Under the pieces are notes generated by a model that did no database searches, was not told the origin of the DNA, and saw only the letters and a list, made by a program, of their open reading frames with translations. A stretch of DNA of 64,000 bases, taken from contig NZ_JGZI01000007.1 of the NCBI RefSeq assembly GCF_000741705.1, positions 124,001 to 188,000 on the forward strand, written 5' to 3'. The stretch comes from Bifidobacterium psychraerophilum (GTDB lineage: Bacteria; Actinomycetota; Actinomycetes; Actinomycetales; Bifidobacteriaceae). Positions 44,385-54,267 of the stretch are shown here, piece after piece. Positions within the stretch are counted from its first letter, which is position 1, and each line of letters begins with the position of its first letter. Made by a program: the position numbers and the translations under genes.

Positions 44385-46616
44385 ATGCACGAACTTTCAC
44401 TGGAACAACAAGCATCACTGAGCTCAGGTGCCAGCACCTGGACCAGCCAGCCCGCAGGAGACATCGAATCGATGCATATGAGCGACGGCCCTCATGGACT
44501 GCGGTACCAAGGGAGCGAAGGGGATTCGCTCGGACTGGGAAGCAGCACCCCGGCCACCTGCTTCCCCACCGCCTCGGGCATGGCATCCACATGGGATCGG
44601 AATATGATCTTCGCCGTCGGCAAGGCCCTTGGGGAAGAAGCCCGCATGCTCAACGTCAGCATGCTGCTTGGACCGGGGCTCAACATCAGACGCTCCGCGC
44701 TGGGGGGACGCAACTTCGAGTATGCCTCGGAGGACCCGTTCCTCTCGGGTTCGTACGGTTCCGCTTTCGTCAAAGGCGTCCAGTCCCAAGGGGTGAGCGC
44801 GGTACCGAAACACTTCGCCGTCAACAACCAGGAGACGGACAGATTCCGCATCAGCGCACAGGTCGATGAACGGAGCCTGCGGGAAATATATCTCACCGCC
44901 TTCGAGATGACGGTCAAACAGGCGCGACCGTGGGCACTGATGTGCTCCTACAACAAGGTGAACGGCGTATATGCCAGCGAGAATCGCGAACTCCTCACCG
45001 ACATCCTCCGTGAGGAGTGGGGATTCGATGGCGTTGTCGTATCCGATTGGGGTGCTGTGGTGAACAGGGTCGCGGCGCTCAACGCCGGGCTGGATATAGA
45101 GATGCCGCCCTCCAACACCGACGATCAGATCGTGCACGCCGTCGAATCCGGCGACTGTTCGCGGGAGACGCTCGACACACTGGTGTCCCGCGTCGCCACC
45201 CTGGCCGAGCGAAGCAAACCGTCGCGATCAGGCGATATGCAGTCGCTGGAATCCTGCGCACAGGAGCATGACGCAATCGCGCGCGAAGCCGCTCAGGAGT
45301 CCGTGGTCATGTTGAAGAATGACGGCATCCTCCCCTTGGACCCGAGTGGAGAGGGAGTCATCGGCGTCATCGGCGAACTGGCCCGTACGCCACGGTATCA
45401 GGGAGGCGGATCATCGCATGTGACACCTATCCTGCTGCACAATCTCCTTGATGAGCTCGGCAAGGCGATGCCGCAGCGCAGGCTGGACTTCGCGCCCGCT
45501 TATTCCCTACAGGCCGGCGACCATAGCACCAGGGACGATCTCATCGCCGAGGCGGTGTCTGTCGCTGAACGGTCATCCGCGGTCATCGTCAATGTCGGCT
45601 ATGCGCAGTCCGATGAATCCGAGGGCTCCGACAAACACGACATCGAATTGGGCGACGACCAGCAGGCGGTGCTCCGGGCCGTACAAGGCACCGGCACTCC
45701 GATCATCCTCGTGATCTATGGTGGCGGGGTGATCAGACTCGGTCAATGGGCACAATCCTCAAGCGCGATTGTGGAGGCCTGGCTCCCTGGTCAGGCCGGA
45801 GGTGCGGCCCTGGCCGACATCCTCACCGGCAAGGTGTCTCCCAGCGGAAAACTGACCGAGAGCATCCCCCTACGTCTGGAAGACACTCCCAGCTACCTGC
45901 ATTTCCCCGGCTCCAACGGCGTGGTCTGCTACGGCGAAGGCCTCTACGTCGGATACCGTTACTACGACACGGCCAATGTCGACGTCGCCTATCCTTTCGG
46001 ATTCGGACTGAGCTACACCACATTCGAATATTCGAATCTGAAGGTCGAGCCGCGCGGCGCCTGCGAAGCCGATGTGCATTTCACAGTGAGCAACACGGGC
46101 CGCCGCAAGGGGGCCGCCGTACCCCAGATATACGTCCGGAACGGTATGCCCGACCGCCCGAAGCATGAGCTCAAAGGTTTTGACCGCATCGACCTTGAAG
46201 CCGGCGAAAGCCATGACGTGACCATCCATCTGGATCAACGGGCATTCTCCGTCTGGGATACCCGCGACCATCGCTGGCGTGCGTACGAAGGAAACTACAC
46301 CGTGGAGCTGGCCACCTCAAGCAGAACCATCGTGGACGAAAGCACCATCACCATCGCAGGGGACGGTTCCGTTCCCCCCTTGGAGGATATGTCGACCATC
46401 GAGGAGTGGATGGCGAGTCCGTACGGGGCGGCAGTGCTCTCCCCCCTGGTGAATCGAATCCACGATTCCGTCCCGGACCCGTCTCCTGAAATGACCGCGA
46501 TGTTCAATCAGATGCCGCTGATCAAGCTCGCCTCATGGAATATCGGTCTGGATACGGCGGCAGTCGAGAGGATGGTCGCCAAGGCGAATGCGCTCAGATC
46601 GGCGCAGCAGGGCTGA
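44385..46616 (+). CDS. Family GH3 beta-glucosidase
   Basis: 743 residues from the ATG at 44385 (AAGGA 8 nt upstream), preferred over an ATG at 44355 without a ribosome site. The N-terminal barrel has MSDGPHGLR, the KHF substrate motif (Lys142-His143) and the nucleophile Asp221 in VVSDWGA. The alpha/beta sandwich follows, then a C-terminal fibronectin-like domain (TVSNTGRRKGAAVPQIYV). There is no signal peptide. Together with the GH1 enzyme it would finish beta-glucan or plant glucoside breakdown inside the cell. Confidence 0.94.
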   Translation: MHELSLEQQASLSSGASTWTSQPAGDIESMHMSDGPHGLRYQGSEGDSLGLGSSTPATCFPTASGMASTWDRNMIFAVGKALGEEARMLNVSMLLGPGLNIRRSALGGRNFEYASEDPFLSGSYGSAFVKGVQSQGVSAVPKHFAVNNQETDRFRISAQVDERSLREIYLTAFEMTVKQARPWALMCSYNKVNGVYASENRELLTDILREEWGFDGVVVSDWGAVVNRVAALNAGLDIEMPPSNTDDQIVHAVESGDCSRETLDTLVSRVATLAERSKPSRSGDMQSLESCAQEHDAIAREAAQESVVMLKNDGILPLDPSGEGVIGVIGELARTPRYQGGGSSHVTPILLHNLLDELGKAMPQRRLDFAPAYSLQAGDHSTRDDLIAEAVSVAERSSAVIVNVGYAQSDESEGSDKHDIELGDDQQAVLRAVQGTGTPIILVIYGGGVIRLGQWAQSSSAIVEAWLPGQAGGAALADILTGKVSPSGKLTESIPLRLEDTPSYLHFPGSNGVVCYGEGLYVGYRYYDTANVDVAYPFGFGLSYTTFEYSNLKVEPRGACEADVHFTVSNTGRRKGAAVPQIYVRNGMPDRPKHELKGFDRIDLEAGESHDVTIHLDQRAFSVWDTRDHRWRAYEGNYTVELATSSRTIVDESTITIAGDGSVPPLEDMSTIEEWMASPYGAAVLSPLVNRIHDSVPDPSPEMTAMFNQMPLIKLASWNIGLDTAAVERMVAKANALRSAQQG

Positions 46617-46660
46617 GGGCCATGCGACACGGCAGGTCCCCAGCCACGGAGTGGCGTCGC

Positions 46661-47791
46661 TTAACCCTGGCGCTCGAGCTTTGCCAGCGCTTCCGGCAAG
46701 GCGACTGCGAATCGACGCGCGATGAGGTCGATCCCCTGCTGGTTCGGATGCAGATTATCATCCAGGTATCCGGTGTCTTCCTCACCCAGCAGGGATCTGC
46801 CGTCGATCAGGCCGATCTTCGGATCCGCACGCTTCGCGAGCGCCTCTTCGACCAGTACCCTAGTGCGGGAAAGCGTCAACGCCCCCTCGTCATAGTCGAC
46901 GTGCCTGCCTACGACGTTGAAGACACCGTCCGCCCCACAGATCACCGGCCCCGGGGTATTCTCCTGCATCGGACACGAGCATGCCGTTATCATGATCAGC
47001 GGGGTATCCGGCTGGCCTTCGCGTATGGTGTCAAGGAAGCCATGCAGGGCCGGGACGAAGGCCCGTTCACGCATGGAATCGGCGTTGACGAGGTTGATTC
47101 CCACCGCGCAGCTGATGAAGTCGGCAGGCTCATTGGCGATGGCGCGCGCGAGACATTGGTCGAGTTGTGCGTTACCGGACAGGGAAAAGTCCCTGGTGCG
47201 CAGGTCAAGCTCTCGGGCGACCTGGGACATCCATCGGTCGGCAGGGTTGACGGACTGGCCGCTGTGGCTGATGGAGCTGCCGTAATGCGTCCATCGGCGT
47301 CTCGATTCAGGCCCATGCCAGGGCAGCACATCCTCATCGGAGTCGATGCCGATGATTTCCGCAAGGCATGTATGCGAAAGAGTGAGCGTGAAATTCCCGT
47401 CGTCGCTCTGGGCAGGGTCGAGATCGATCCGCATCGGCTTTCCCGGTCGCAGCTCCAGGGTGCGGGATACCAGATCCGGTACCGCCCTGCCCAGATCCTG
47501 CATGGCGATATCCCGTCTGACCTGCCTGCCATCGACGACGCTGTTCAGCGACATCCATTGGGGCGCATCATCGAGTGTGTATCCGGTCAGGTACACCGTG
47601 CATGGTGCCGTGATGGACACACCGACATGGGTGCCTACCGGGCAGAACTCATTCCAGACAAACCACGGATCCGGAATCTGCGTGCGCAGCCTTTCGGCGA
47701 TACGATGCGGCATGACTCCCCCAAGGGGCCCCGGTACCGAGTCGGCAACATTGTCAAGAAACCCTATGGTCTCATTTCCCGTATATCGCAT
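46661..47791 (-). CDS. SGNH/GDSL-type esterase with N-terminal beta domain
   Basis: 376 residues from the ATG at 47791 (GGGGAGG, about 6 nt). The first 180 residues look like a beta-sandwich accessory region (TVYLTGYTLDD, KPMRIDLDP). The catalytic domain begins WTHYGSSISHSG with the nucleophile serine, continues with ISCAVGINLVNA, and closes with the acid-histidine block YLDDNLHPNQQG. This two-domain layout is found in carbohydrate acetyl-esterases. There is no signal peptide. It sits among glycosidases, divergent from GH20, so it probably deacylates sugars; that is inference. Confidence 0.85.
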   Translation of the reverse strand: MRYTGNETIGFLDNVADSVPGPLGGVMPHRIAERLRTQIPDPWFVWNEFCPVGTHVGVSITAPCTVYLTGYTLDDAPQWMSLNSVVDGRQVRRDIAMQDLGRAVPDLVSRTLELRPGKPMRIDLDPAQSDDGNFTLTLSHTCLAEIIGIDSDEDVLPWHGPESRRRWTHYGSSISHSGQSVNPADRWMSQVARELDLRTRDFSLSGNAQLDQCLARAIANEPADFISCAVGINLVNADSMRERAFVPALHGFLDTIREGQPDTPLIMITACSCPMQENTPGPVICGADGVFNVVGRHVDYDEGALTLSRTRVLVEEALAKRADPKIGLIDGRSLLGEEDTGYLDDNLHPNQQGIDLIARRFAVALPEALAKLERQG

Positions 47792-47931
47792 TGCGATCCT
47801 CCCCTGGCGGATGCAGCTCGTCATCGACCCCGCACCCGCATCATGTGGCATGACATACATTCGGCGTCCTCCATCAGGAAGCCGTCGAGGAACCAGACCC
47901 ATACTAGACACACCAAGAGCAAGGACAAGCC

Positions 47932-49494
47932 ATGAACAGTGAAATGACCGTGTTGAAGATGTCCGACGATTTTGGATCGGCGGCATATGAACGTTTTCTG
48001 GATCTGTGTGCCTCGCGGGGATGCGATTCCTCACCCTTGGGCGACGGACGGGAGTTGCGGATCAGACGTGTGGATCAGGAGACCCGAGGCTCTTCGCCGC
48101 ATCTGGATGACGGCATCCACCCGCAGCATGCACACACCGATGAAAGTTACACAATCACCGGCGAGGAGGAAGCTCAGACACTCGAGATCCTCGCCAGCAC
48201 CGAAAACGGCGTGTTCAGGGCATTATGCGCGATCGCCATGAATCCCGGCCCCGCTTCGGGACTGATCGGCACGCACATCCCCGTATACCCCTGGCGGGCG
48301 TTGTCGCTCGATGTCGCGCGATACCAGGCATCACCGTCCGAGATCGAAAGCGTAATCGATCTGGCGGCGTTGCAGGGTCTTTCCGCTCTGCACCTGCATC
48401 TGAGCGACCACCAATCCTGGCGGGTACCGGTCGAAGGCTTCGAAGCGCTGTCCGAAGGCGGTGCCTTCTCATGGGCCGATCTGGAAGAGCTTGGCGAATA
48501 TGCCCGCCGCCGGTACATCACCATCATCCCCGAAATCGACATGCCGGGTCATTGCGCGTCACTGTTGCGGACATATCCCGAGCTGTCCGGGCGGAGCTCC
48601 TTTGCACACCCCTTCGTCTCATACATCGATGTGCATCAGCAACGCTCACGCCGCTTTCTTGAATCCTGCGTGGACAGCTTGGCGCGAATCGCCACAGGAC
48701 CATACATCCACATCGGCGGTGATGAGGTGCTGGGCATGCCGGAGCAGGATTACGACAAAGCCATCACCATCATGGGGGATCATGCCCATCATCGTGGGTG
48801 CAAAGTCATGGCGTGGCAGGAAGCATGCAGAGCCACTTTCACCGCCGATGCCTATCAGTACTGGATGGCCGATGAGGACATTCCCAGTGAGGAGAGCCTG
48901 CTGAAGGAGTGGCCGGACGAATTCGCATCCGTCGCCCATCAGGCCGCGGTCATGTATGCACAGTGTCGTGATGATCTGGAGCGCATACGCAGCAAGGGTG
49001 CGGCGCTTATCGATTCACGCCAGTCCTACCTGTATCTGGATCGCAGATATGCGGAGAGAAGCGGCCGCGAAGGGCAGAACATCCGCCTGCGGTCACTGGG
49101 CTTCCCCGGCTATGAAGCGAAGGATTCGATGGAAGTGCTGCAATGGTCCCCTCTTGAACGGAGCGAAGTCGCGCAGGGAGGCATCGCCGGCCACACGGAC
49201 GGTATCGAGGCGGCATTATGGACGGAGACCGTGCGCTCACTGAGTGATATGACCATGCTGCTGCTGCCCCGACTGTCTATGGTGTCGAGCCTGTCTTGGC
49301 GGACAACACCGCTGCGTCATTCGGATGCACCGGGGACGTCGAAGCGGGAGCAGGTACTCACCAGGATCCGCCGTCAACTCGCGAACAGCGCAGGCGCATG
49401 GGAACGTTTCGGATATGACGACTATTACCGCTCATCATCCGTGTTCGACGGCTCCGCAGCGCCGCGGACGGCAAGGCCAGCAGTGGATAAGTAG
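47932..49494 (+). CDS. Family GH20 beta-N-acetylhexosaminidase
   Basis: 520 residues, ATG at 47932 with AAGGA 6 nt upstream. A GH20b-like N-terminal domain precedes the barrel, which starts PWRALSLDVARY. The catalytic pair Asp264-Glu265 is in YIHIGGDEVLG, and IPEIDMPGHCASLL is a further conserved block. There is no signal peptide or anchor, unlike the surface GH20 enzymes of bifidobacteria, so it acts on imported N-acetylhexosaminides. It is divergent from the SGNH esterase with a 140-nt shared promoter region. Confidence 0.93.
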   Translation: MNSEMTVLKMSDDFGSAAYERFLDLCASRGCDSSPLGDGRELRIRRVDQETRGSSPHLDDGIHPQHAHTDESYTITGEEEAQTLEILASTENGVFRALCAIAMNPGPASGLIGTHIPVYPWRALSLDVARYQASPSEIESVIDLAALQGLSALHLHLSDHQSWRVPVEGFEALSEGGAFSWADLEELGEYARRRYITIIPEIDMPGHCASLLRTYPELSGRSSFAHPFVSYIDVHQQRSRRFLESCVDSLARIATGPYIHIGGDEVLGMPEQDYDKAITIMGDHAHHRGCKVMAWQEACRATFTADAYQYWMADEDIPSEESLLKEWPDEFASVAHQAAVMYAQCRDDLERIRSKGAALIDSRQSYLYLDRRYAERSGREGQNIRLRSLGFPGYEAKDSMEVLQWSPLERSEVAQGGIAGHTDGIEAALWTETVRSLSDMTMLLLPRLSMVSSLSWRTTPLRHSDAPGTSKREQVLTRIRRQLANSAGAWERFGYDDYYRSSSVFDGSAAPRTARPAVDK

Positions 49495-49562
49495 GGCACC
49501 CGCATGCTGATTGTGCGTCAGGGAGACAATAGACGCCCACAGCAGACGGAGAGGACGAAGTC

Positions 49563-50273
49563 TTACGCGCCGACCCCCGTGGCGGGGACCGGCGCGGCTG
49601 CGGCCTCCACCACGGCCCGATCGATTCCCATTCGGATCATCATATTCATCGCCAGATCAAGCATGTCGACGGATTCCGGCTTCAGGAGCCATTGCGTCTG
49701 TATGCCGTCCACGAAGGCCACGAACTCCTGCGCGCAGCGTCTGGACTCATCCATGTCCTTGGAGGTCAGATCATGGATGCTGTTGCACATCAGATCGACG
49801 ACGACGCGGTACCTATGTTCGAAATAGTCATGGCCGGGATGGTGGGCATCAGTTGCTTCGGCGGCTATCTTCACATAGGTCGCGACCATGCCTTTGGCCT
49901 GCGTATTGCTGCGTATCGAATCGAGCATGACCCTGATCACGGCCTGCGAACTGGCCTTGCCGAGCTGTTCCAGAGCGAATCTCGAGGTTTCCGCCTTCAT
50001 ATCGCGTCGACGGATGGCGGCCATCACCAGATCGTCCTTGTTGGCGAAGTACCGAAGCACTCCGGGATGGGATATGCCCGCTTCGTTCGCGATCGCACGG
50101 ATCGAAACCGCGTTGGACCCGCTTTGCGCGAAGAGACTGAGCGCCGCATCGAGAATATGGTCTTTGGTGCGAGCGCCTTTGGACCCCTCTTTGGGATGGA
50201 TGACGCTGCGCCTGCGGCCTGGGCCGTCCGCGGCGTGCTGCGCGGAGGCATCCTTCGTGCCTGCGCCCTTCAC
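49563..50273 (-). CDS. TetR family transcriptional regulator
   Basis: 236 residues from a GTG at 50273 with AGAGGA 9 nt upstream. A 40-residue basic leader precedes the DNA-binding domain (TKDHILDAALSLFAQSG, SIRAIANEAGISHPGVLRYFANKDDL). The C-terminal ligand domain is of ordinary length. It is convergent with GH20 and stands 170 nt after the start side of no obvious partner, so the target is unclear; the glycosidase cluster is one option. Confidence 0.9.
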   Translation of the reverse strand: MKGAGTKDASAQHAADGPGRRRSVIHPKEGSKGARTKDHILDAALSLFAQSGSNAVSIRAIANEAGISHPGVLRYFANKDDLVMAAIRRRDMKAETSRFALEQLGKASSQAVIRVMLDSIRSNTQAKGMVATYVKIAAEATDAHHPGHDYFEHRYRVVVDLMCNSIHDLTSKDMDESRRCAQEFVAFVDGIQTQWLLKPESVDMLDLAMNMMIRMGIDRAVVEAAAAPVPATGVGA

Positions 50274-50442
50274 AGCGCCGTCCTCTCGGAGATCCGCCCG
50301 TTGATGGCCAGCGCTTGCATTGGTGCCAAGCCGCTCGGCAAGGAACTGTTCATACCTTCCGTCTTCCCTCGATATTCGAATGCCTTACTGACCTTCCCAG
50401 CATAACGAAGTCATGCAATCTCTTCGGTGTCCGGCCTCGCAT

Positions 50443-53400
50443 CTAGCCGAGCAATGCAAGCAGATCGTCCTTGGTAAGTGCGGAAAGCGAACTCCCGGTG
50501 GCCGTCGAGGCATCATCCACAAAGCGCGCGGCCAGATCGGTTTTGGAATGCTGCAGGTTCAGGATGCGTTCCTCTATGGTGTCTTTGGCCACGACCTGGT
50601 ACACATTCACATCCTGCGTCTGACCGATGCGATGCGCGCGATCCGTCGCCTGATCCTGAGCCGCCGCGTTCCACCAGGGGTCGGCGTGGACCACGACGCA
50701 TGCGCCCGTGAGGTTCAGTCCGGTATTGCCCGCCTTCAAGGAGATCAGGAAAACCGGGGTCTGGTCACGATTGAACTGCTCGACCAGATCGAGCCTGCGC
50801 TTCTTCGGTGTGGCTCCGGTGATGACGTCATACTGCACACCCTGGGTGCGCAGGCGTTCGGCTATCAGATCGAGGTAACTGGTGAACTGGGAGAAGATCA
50901 GCATCTTGCGACCCGCATCACGGCAGTTCGACACCAGTTCCTCGATGGCGTCAAGTTTCGCCGAGGTCCCGGCTTTGCCCTTGGGAGGCGTCGCATCGCT
51001 GTTCGCATAGATCAGGCGAGGATCGCAGCAGACCTGTCTCAGGCGCATCAATTGGGCGAGGATCTGGATCTTACCCTGCGCGAATTCGATATCCCGCTGC
51101 TTGTTCAGGCTGGCGCGGAGCTGTTGTTCAAGGGCCGCGTAGAGTTTGCGCTGTTCCCCTTCGAGCCTCACGGTGACCACATTCTCGATTTTGTCGGGAA
51201 GATCCTTCAGGACCTGTGACTTCAACCTTCTGAGCATGAAGGGACCGACGAAAGCCTGCAGTTTACGCTGCGCATGCTCATCCTCACTGAGGATGGGCAT
51301 CTCGAAACGCTCGCGGAAATGCCTGTAGCTGCCGAGGATCCCGGGCATCAGCACATCGAAGATGCTCCAGAGTTCCGACAGGCGGTTCTCGATCGGCGTG
51401 CCCGTCAGGGCATAACGGTGGCGTGCGCTTATCGCCCGGACGGCACGGGATGACAGTGTCGCATGGTTCTTGATGTATTGGGCCTCGTCCAGCACCATGG
51501 AGAAGCATTCGATACCCGTATAATCCTCAACGTCACGGCGCAGCAGGTCATATGAAGTGATCAGCACATCCGCCTCCTGGGGGCTGCGCAGCATGGCCCT
51601 GCGTTCGGCTTTGCTCCCCGCCACCACCGAAACCCTGAGATCCGGGGCGAATTTCGAACATTCTGCGGCCCAGTTGTAGACCAGCGAAGCCGGGCATACG
51701 ATCAGATTCGGTCCGACCTTTCGGGATTCCTCGATCCTCCCGCACAGGAAGGAAAGCAGCTGCACGGTTTTGCCCAGACCCATCTCATCCGCGAGGATCC
51801 CGCCGAAACCTTTGTCGCATAGTGCATTCAGCCAGCGGAAGCCCTCCGTCTGATACGGCCTGAGCACCCCCTCGAAGTTCTTGGGCAACTCATAGGTCCG
51901 AGGATCGACTGCCTTCACATCCTGCAGATATGCCAGGAAACTGTCGTCCTTGTCCTCATCCTCAACCTGGCTGTCCAGATAGTAGGCTTCGAAAGCCGGC
52001 ACCTGCACCGAGCCCTTGTCCACGTCGGCGACTGAAAGCCCCAGATCGGCCGATACCTCGTCCAACGCCGAAACATCCAGATCACGCACATCGACGAATG
52101 CTCCGTTGCGCAGACGATGGTAACGCTTGCGTTTGCGGTAGCTGTTCAGCAGCTCCGGAACATCCTCGGGGGCGATCTCATCGGCTATCGGGGATATCTC
52201 GACCAGACCGGATCGCACCGAAAGCCCCAGCTTGATGACCGGATGACTCACTGCGCTAAGACCATCGAAGGCAGGGGTGGAGAACACCTCACCAAGCCCT
52301 CTCAGGACCGCGAGCCCCTCATTCAGCAGCTTGTAGATGGCATCGTCATCGGATTCAGGGATCCGGGCCACATATCCATCAGGACGTGGGAAGTAATGGC
52401 GGAGGGCTTCAACGGCCAAACGCTCGCTTTCCTTGTCCCGCAAAACACCCGAGTCGGGATCCATACCGTTGAAGACATGAAAATGGTCATCTCCGTATCT
52501 CGCCTGCAGATCGCAGGTGACACCGTCGCGGTCCCGGTCCAGGAAGCTTTCGATGACGCAGGGAAGTCTGCGCAGACGTAGCAACTCCTCCGGCAATGCC
52601 GCGGGTATCCCCGATGCCGCCGAAGCGTCATGCACCGGTGGGTCACCATGCGCCGCAGGGTCATCCGGGTCGCCGCCGACCTTGGCCGCCGTCGCCTGCA
52701 ATGCCGGTAGAACCGTGCGCACGAAAGCGTCGACGTCCTGCTTGCCGAGATACAAGGATTCGCCCTCGCCGCTGCCGCAGAGCACTTCCAGGAGTTTGCG
52801 GTTGCGGATGAAGGCATCGGAACAACGATAGATACGCGGGTATTCCGATCCTTCGAGCGATTTCCCTCCCGCGGGCCGCACCATGACGAAGGAGGAACGG
52901 TGTCCTTTGACGAAACGCTCGACACAGGCATCCGCATGGATGGTGAAACCCTTCACCGCGCTGCCGCCATCCCCCGCCTCGCCGACGGTCGAATCATCGC
53001 CGGCATCCGTTCGTTTGGCTTCGATGGTCAGGCCCAGGTCCGGATTGCCATCAACGACCAACGCAGGCATCGAAGCCATGAAATACTGCTCAGGCGGAGC
53101 ATAATCAACCGAGATGCCGGAATCGACGTACAGATCGAGCAACTCTGCGATCTCATCCTCGGAAAGGGGCATGGCGCTTGATGCCGCTTTCCTCGTACGC
53201 CTGTATGTATTGATGTTGCGGTCGCCGACGCTTTCACGAATCTCCAAGGCCCTGTCAAGGATGTCAAGCACACCTCTGGCCCGTTCATCGAAAGCGTCAC
53301 GTGTATGCACGAAGCCAAGTTTCTTGCCATAGGCTGCGTACTGCTGCCATCTGACCGCACGCACGAGTTCCTGCACGTCCTTGACCACATAATTGATGCC

Positions 53401-54114
53401 ATGTGCGGCAACTATGATGTGCAGACGTATCTGCCACCCCTGTGCCATGCACTCGACGCTCGGACGCAGCCCGACCGTGGCGATGCCCATGCGACGGTTC
53501 GGTTGGGAGGCCACACCGGCCCCGCCGGAATCGGCAAGGCTGCCCACCTCCTTAAGTAATTCCAGCTGGCGCGCTTTGGCCCGTTGCTGCTGATCGGCGT
53601 CCTCCTGCAGCATGAATGCCTGAAGCTGCCTCGATGTACGCCGCACAGGCTCCCGTGGGCCATCGCCCTCACGCTGGTGGAAATCCTCAGGAGAGTCGTT
53701 GTAATGCATCACCAAAGCGATCACATGCTTGCACAAGGCTCCGAATCTGCCAAAGGCCGGGCACGTACACGAGGCTTCCGTGATGTCCCCCGCACTCTGA
53801 TCGATTCTTGCGGAGACCTGATAATCGGAGCTGATTCCCTCGACCCCATCCACGGAAGCCGACAGCAGCAGGGTGTCATCCATCGAAGCGACGCTCACAT
53901 GGTGCAGGCGTCCGCTGCTGATGACCTGATAGGCGCGAAAATATGCCGACCCTCCGCGCTTCTTCAACGTGGCGTCCGGAACCGCCTGCCATTGGCCATA
54001 GGTCACCCCGTCACCGAAGCCCTGATCATCATCGTCAGCGAGACCCAAACGGGAGTTGCCGCCAAGTCGCCCTGTTCTCGATCCATATACCGGCGAGTGC
54101 CAATCCAATGCCAA
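50443..54114 (-). CDS. SWIM-domain SNF2-type helicase
   Basis: 1223 residues. The start is a TTG at 54114; no better start was found upstream. Near residue 115 a SWIM zinc finger reads CTCPAFGRFGALCKH. A long middle region with unassigned helices and beta strands covers residues 140-730. The SNF2 ATPase follows: motif I ILADEMGLGKTVQLLSF at about residue 771, motif II VLDEAQYIKN at about 875, and the RecA-like second lobe with LISLKAGNTGLNLTGA and TDRAHRIGQTQ. Bacterial proteins of this form are thought to remodel nucleic-acid/protein complexes; the actual role is unknown. No methylase, nuclease or other defence gene is beside it. Confidence 0.93.
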   Translation of the reverse strand: MALDWHSPVYGSRTGRLGGNSRLGLADDDDQGFGDGVTYGQWQAVPDATLKKRGGSAYFRAYQVISSGRLHHVSVASMDDTLLLSASVDGVEGISSDYQVSARIDQSAGDITEASCTCPAFGRFGALCKHVIALVMHYNDSPEDFHQREGDGPREPVRRTSRQLQAFMLQEDADQQQRAKARQLELLKEVGSLADSGGAGVASQPNRRMGIATVGLRPSVECMAQGWQIRLHIIVAAHGINYVVKDVQELVRAVRWQQYAAYGKKLGFVHTRDAFDERARGVLDILDRALEIRESVGDRNINTYRRTRKAASSAMPLSEDEIAELLDLYVDSGISVDYAPPEQYFMASMPALVVDGNPDLGLTIEAKRTDAGDDSTVGEAGDGGSAVKGFTIHADACVERFVKGHRSSFVMVRPAGGKSLEGSEYPRIYRCSDAFIRNRKLLEVLCGSGEGESLYLGKQDVDAFVRTVLPALQATAAKVGGDPDDPAAHGDPPVHDASAASGIPAALPEELLRLRRLPCVIESFLDRDRDGVTCDLQARYGDDHFHVFNGMDPDSGVLRDKESERLAVEALRHYFPRPDGYVARIPESDDDAIYKLLNEGLAVLRGLGEVFSTPAFDGLSAVSHPVIKLGLSVRSGLVEISPIADEIAPEDVPELLNSYRKRKRYHRLRNGAFVDVRDLDVSALDEVSADLGLSVADVDKGSVQVPAFEAYYLDSQVEDEDKDDSFLAYLQDVKAVDPRTYELPKNFEGVLRPYQTEGFRWLNALCDKGFGGILADEMGLGKTVQLLSFLCGRIEESRKVGPNLIVCPASLVYNWAAECSKFAPDLRVSVVAGSKAERRAMLRSPQEADVLITSYDLLRRDVEDYTGIECFSMVLDEAQYIKNHATLSSRAVRAISARHRYALTGTPIENRLSELWSIFDVLMPGILGSYRHFRERFEMPILSEDEHAQRKLQAFVGPFMLRRLKSQVLKDLPDKIENVVTVRLEGEQRKLYAALEQQLRASLNKQRDIEFAQGKIQILAQLMRLRQVCCDPRLIYANSDATPPKGKAGTSAKLDAIEELVSNCRDAGRKMLIFSQFTSYLDLIAERLRTQGVQYDVITGATPKKRRLDLVEQFNRDQTPVFLISLKAGNTGLNLTGACVVVHADPWWNAAAQDQATDRAHRIGQTQDVNVYQVVAKDTIEERILNLQHSKTDLAARFVDDASTATGSSLSALTKDDLLALLG

Positions 54115-54267
54115 ACCCTACCTTGCCCTTGATCCGATAGCACCACACGACAATACTCGGCCGACGCTAATTCTTCGGTGGATGAAACACACCGCGGGGC
54201 GCCAGACACATCCGTACCGACCTTCGCTGGGCGCACCCGCCATCACACCATGCCCGGGCGCAGGCGC

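Noticed and set aside
46535-47935. Long open frame on the plus strand opposite the SGNH esterase gene
   Set aside because: It is the antisense frame of a gene with clear catalytic motifs and has low-complexity, Arg/His-rich translation with no family pattern.
50443-54114. SNF2 helicase as part of a defence system (DISARM-like)
   Set aside because: No methyltransferase, DUF1998, phospholipase or nuclease gene is adjacent; the neighbours are a TetR gene and an antiporter. The SWIM/SNF2 form is common as a lone chromosomal gene.
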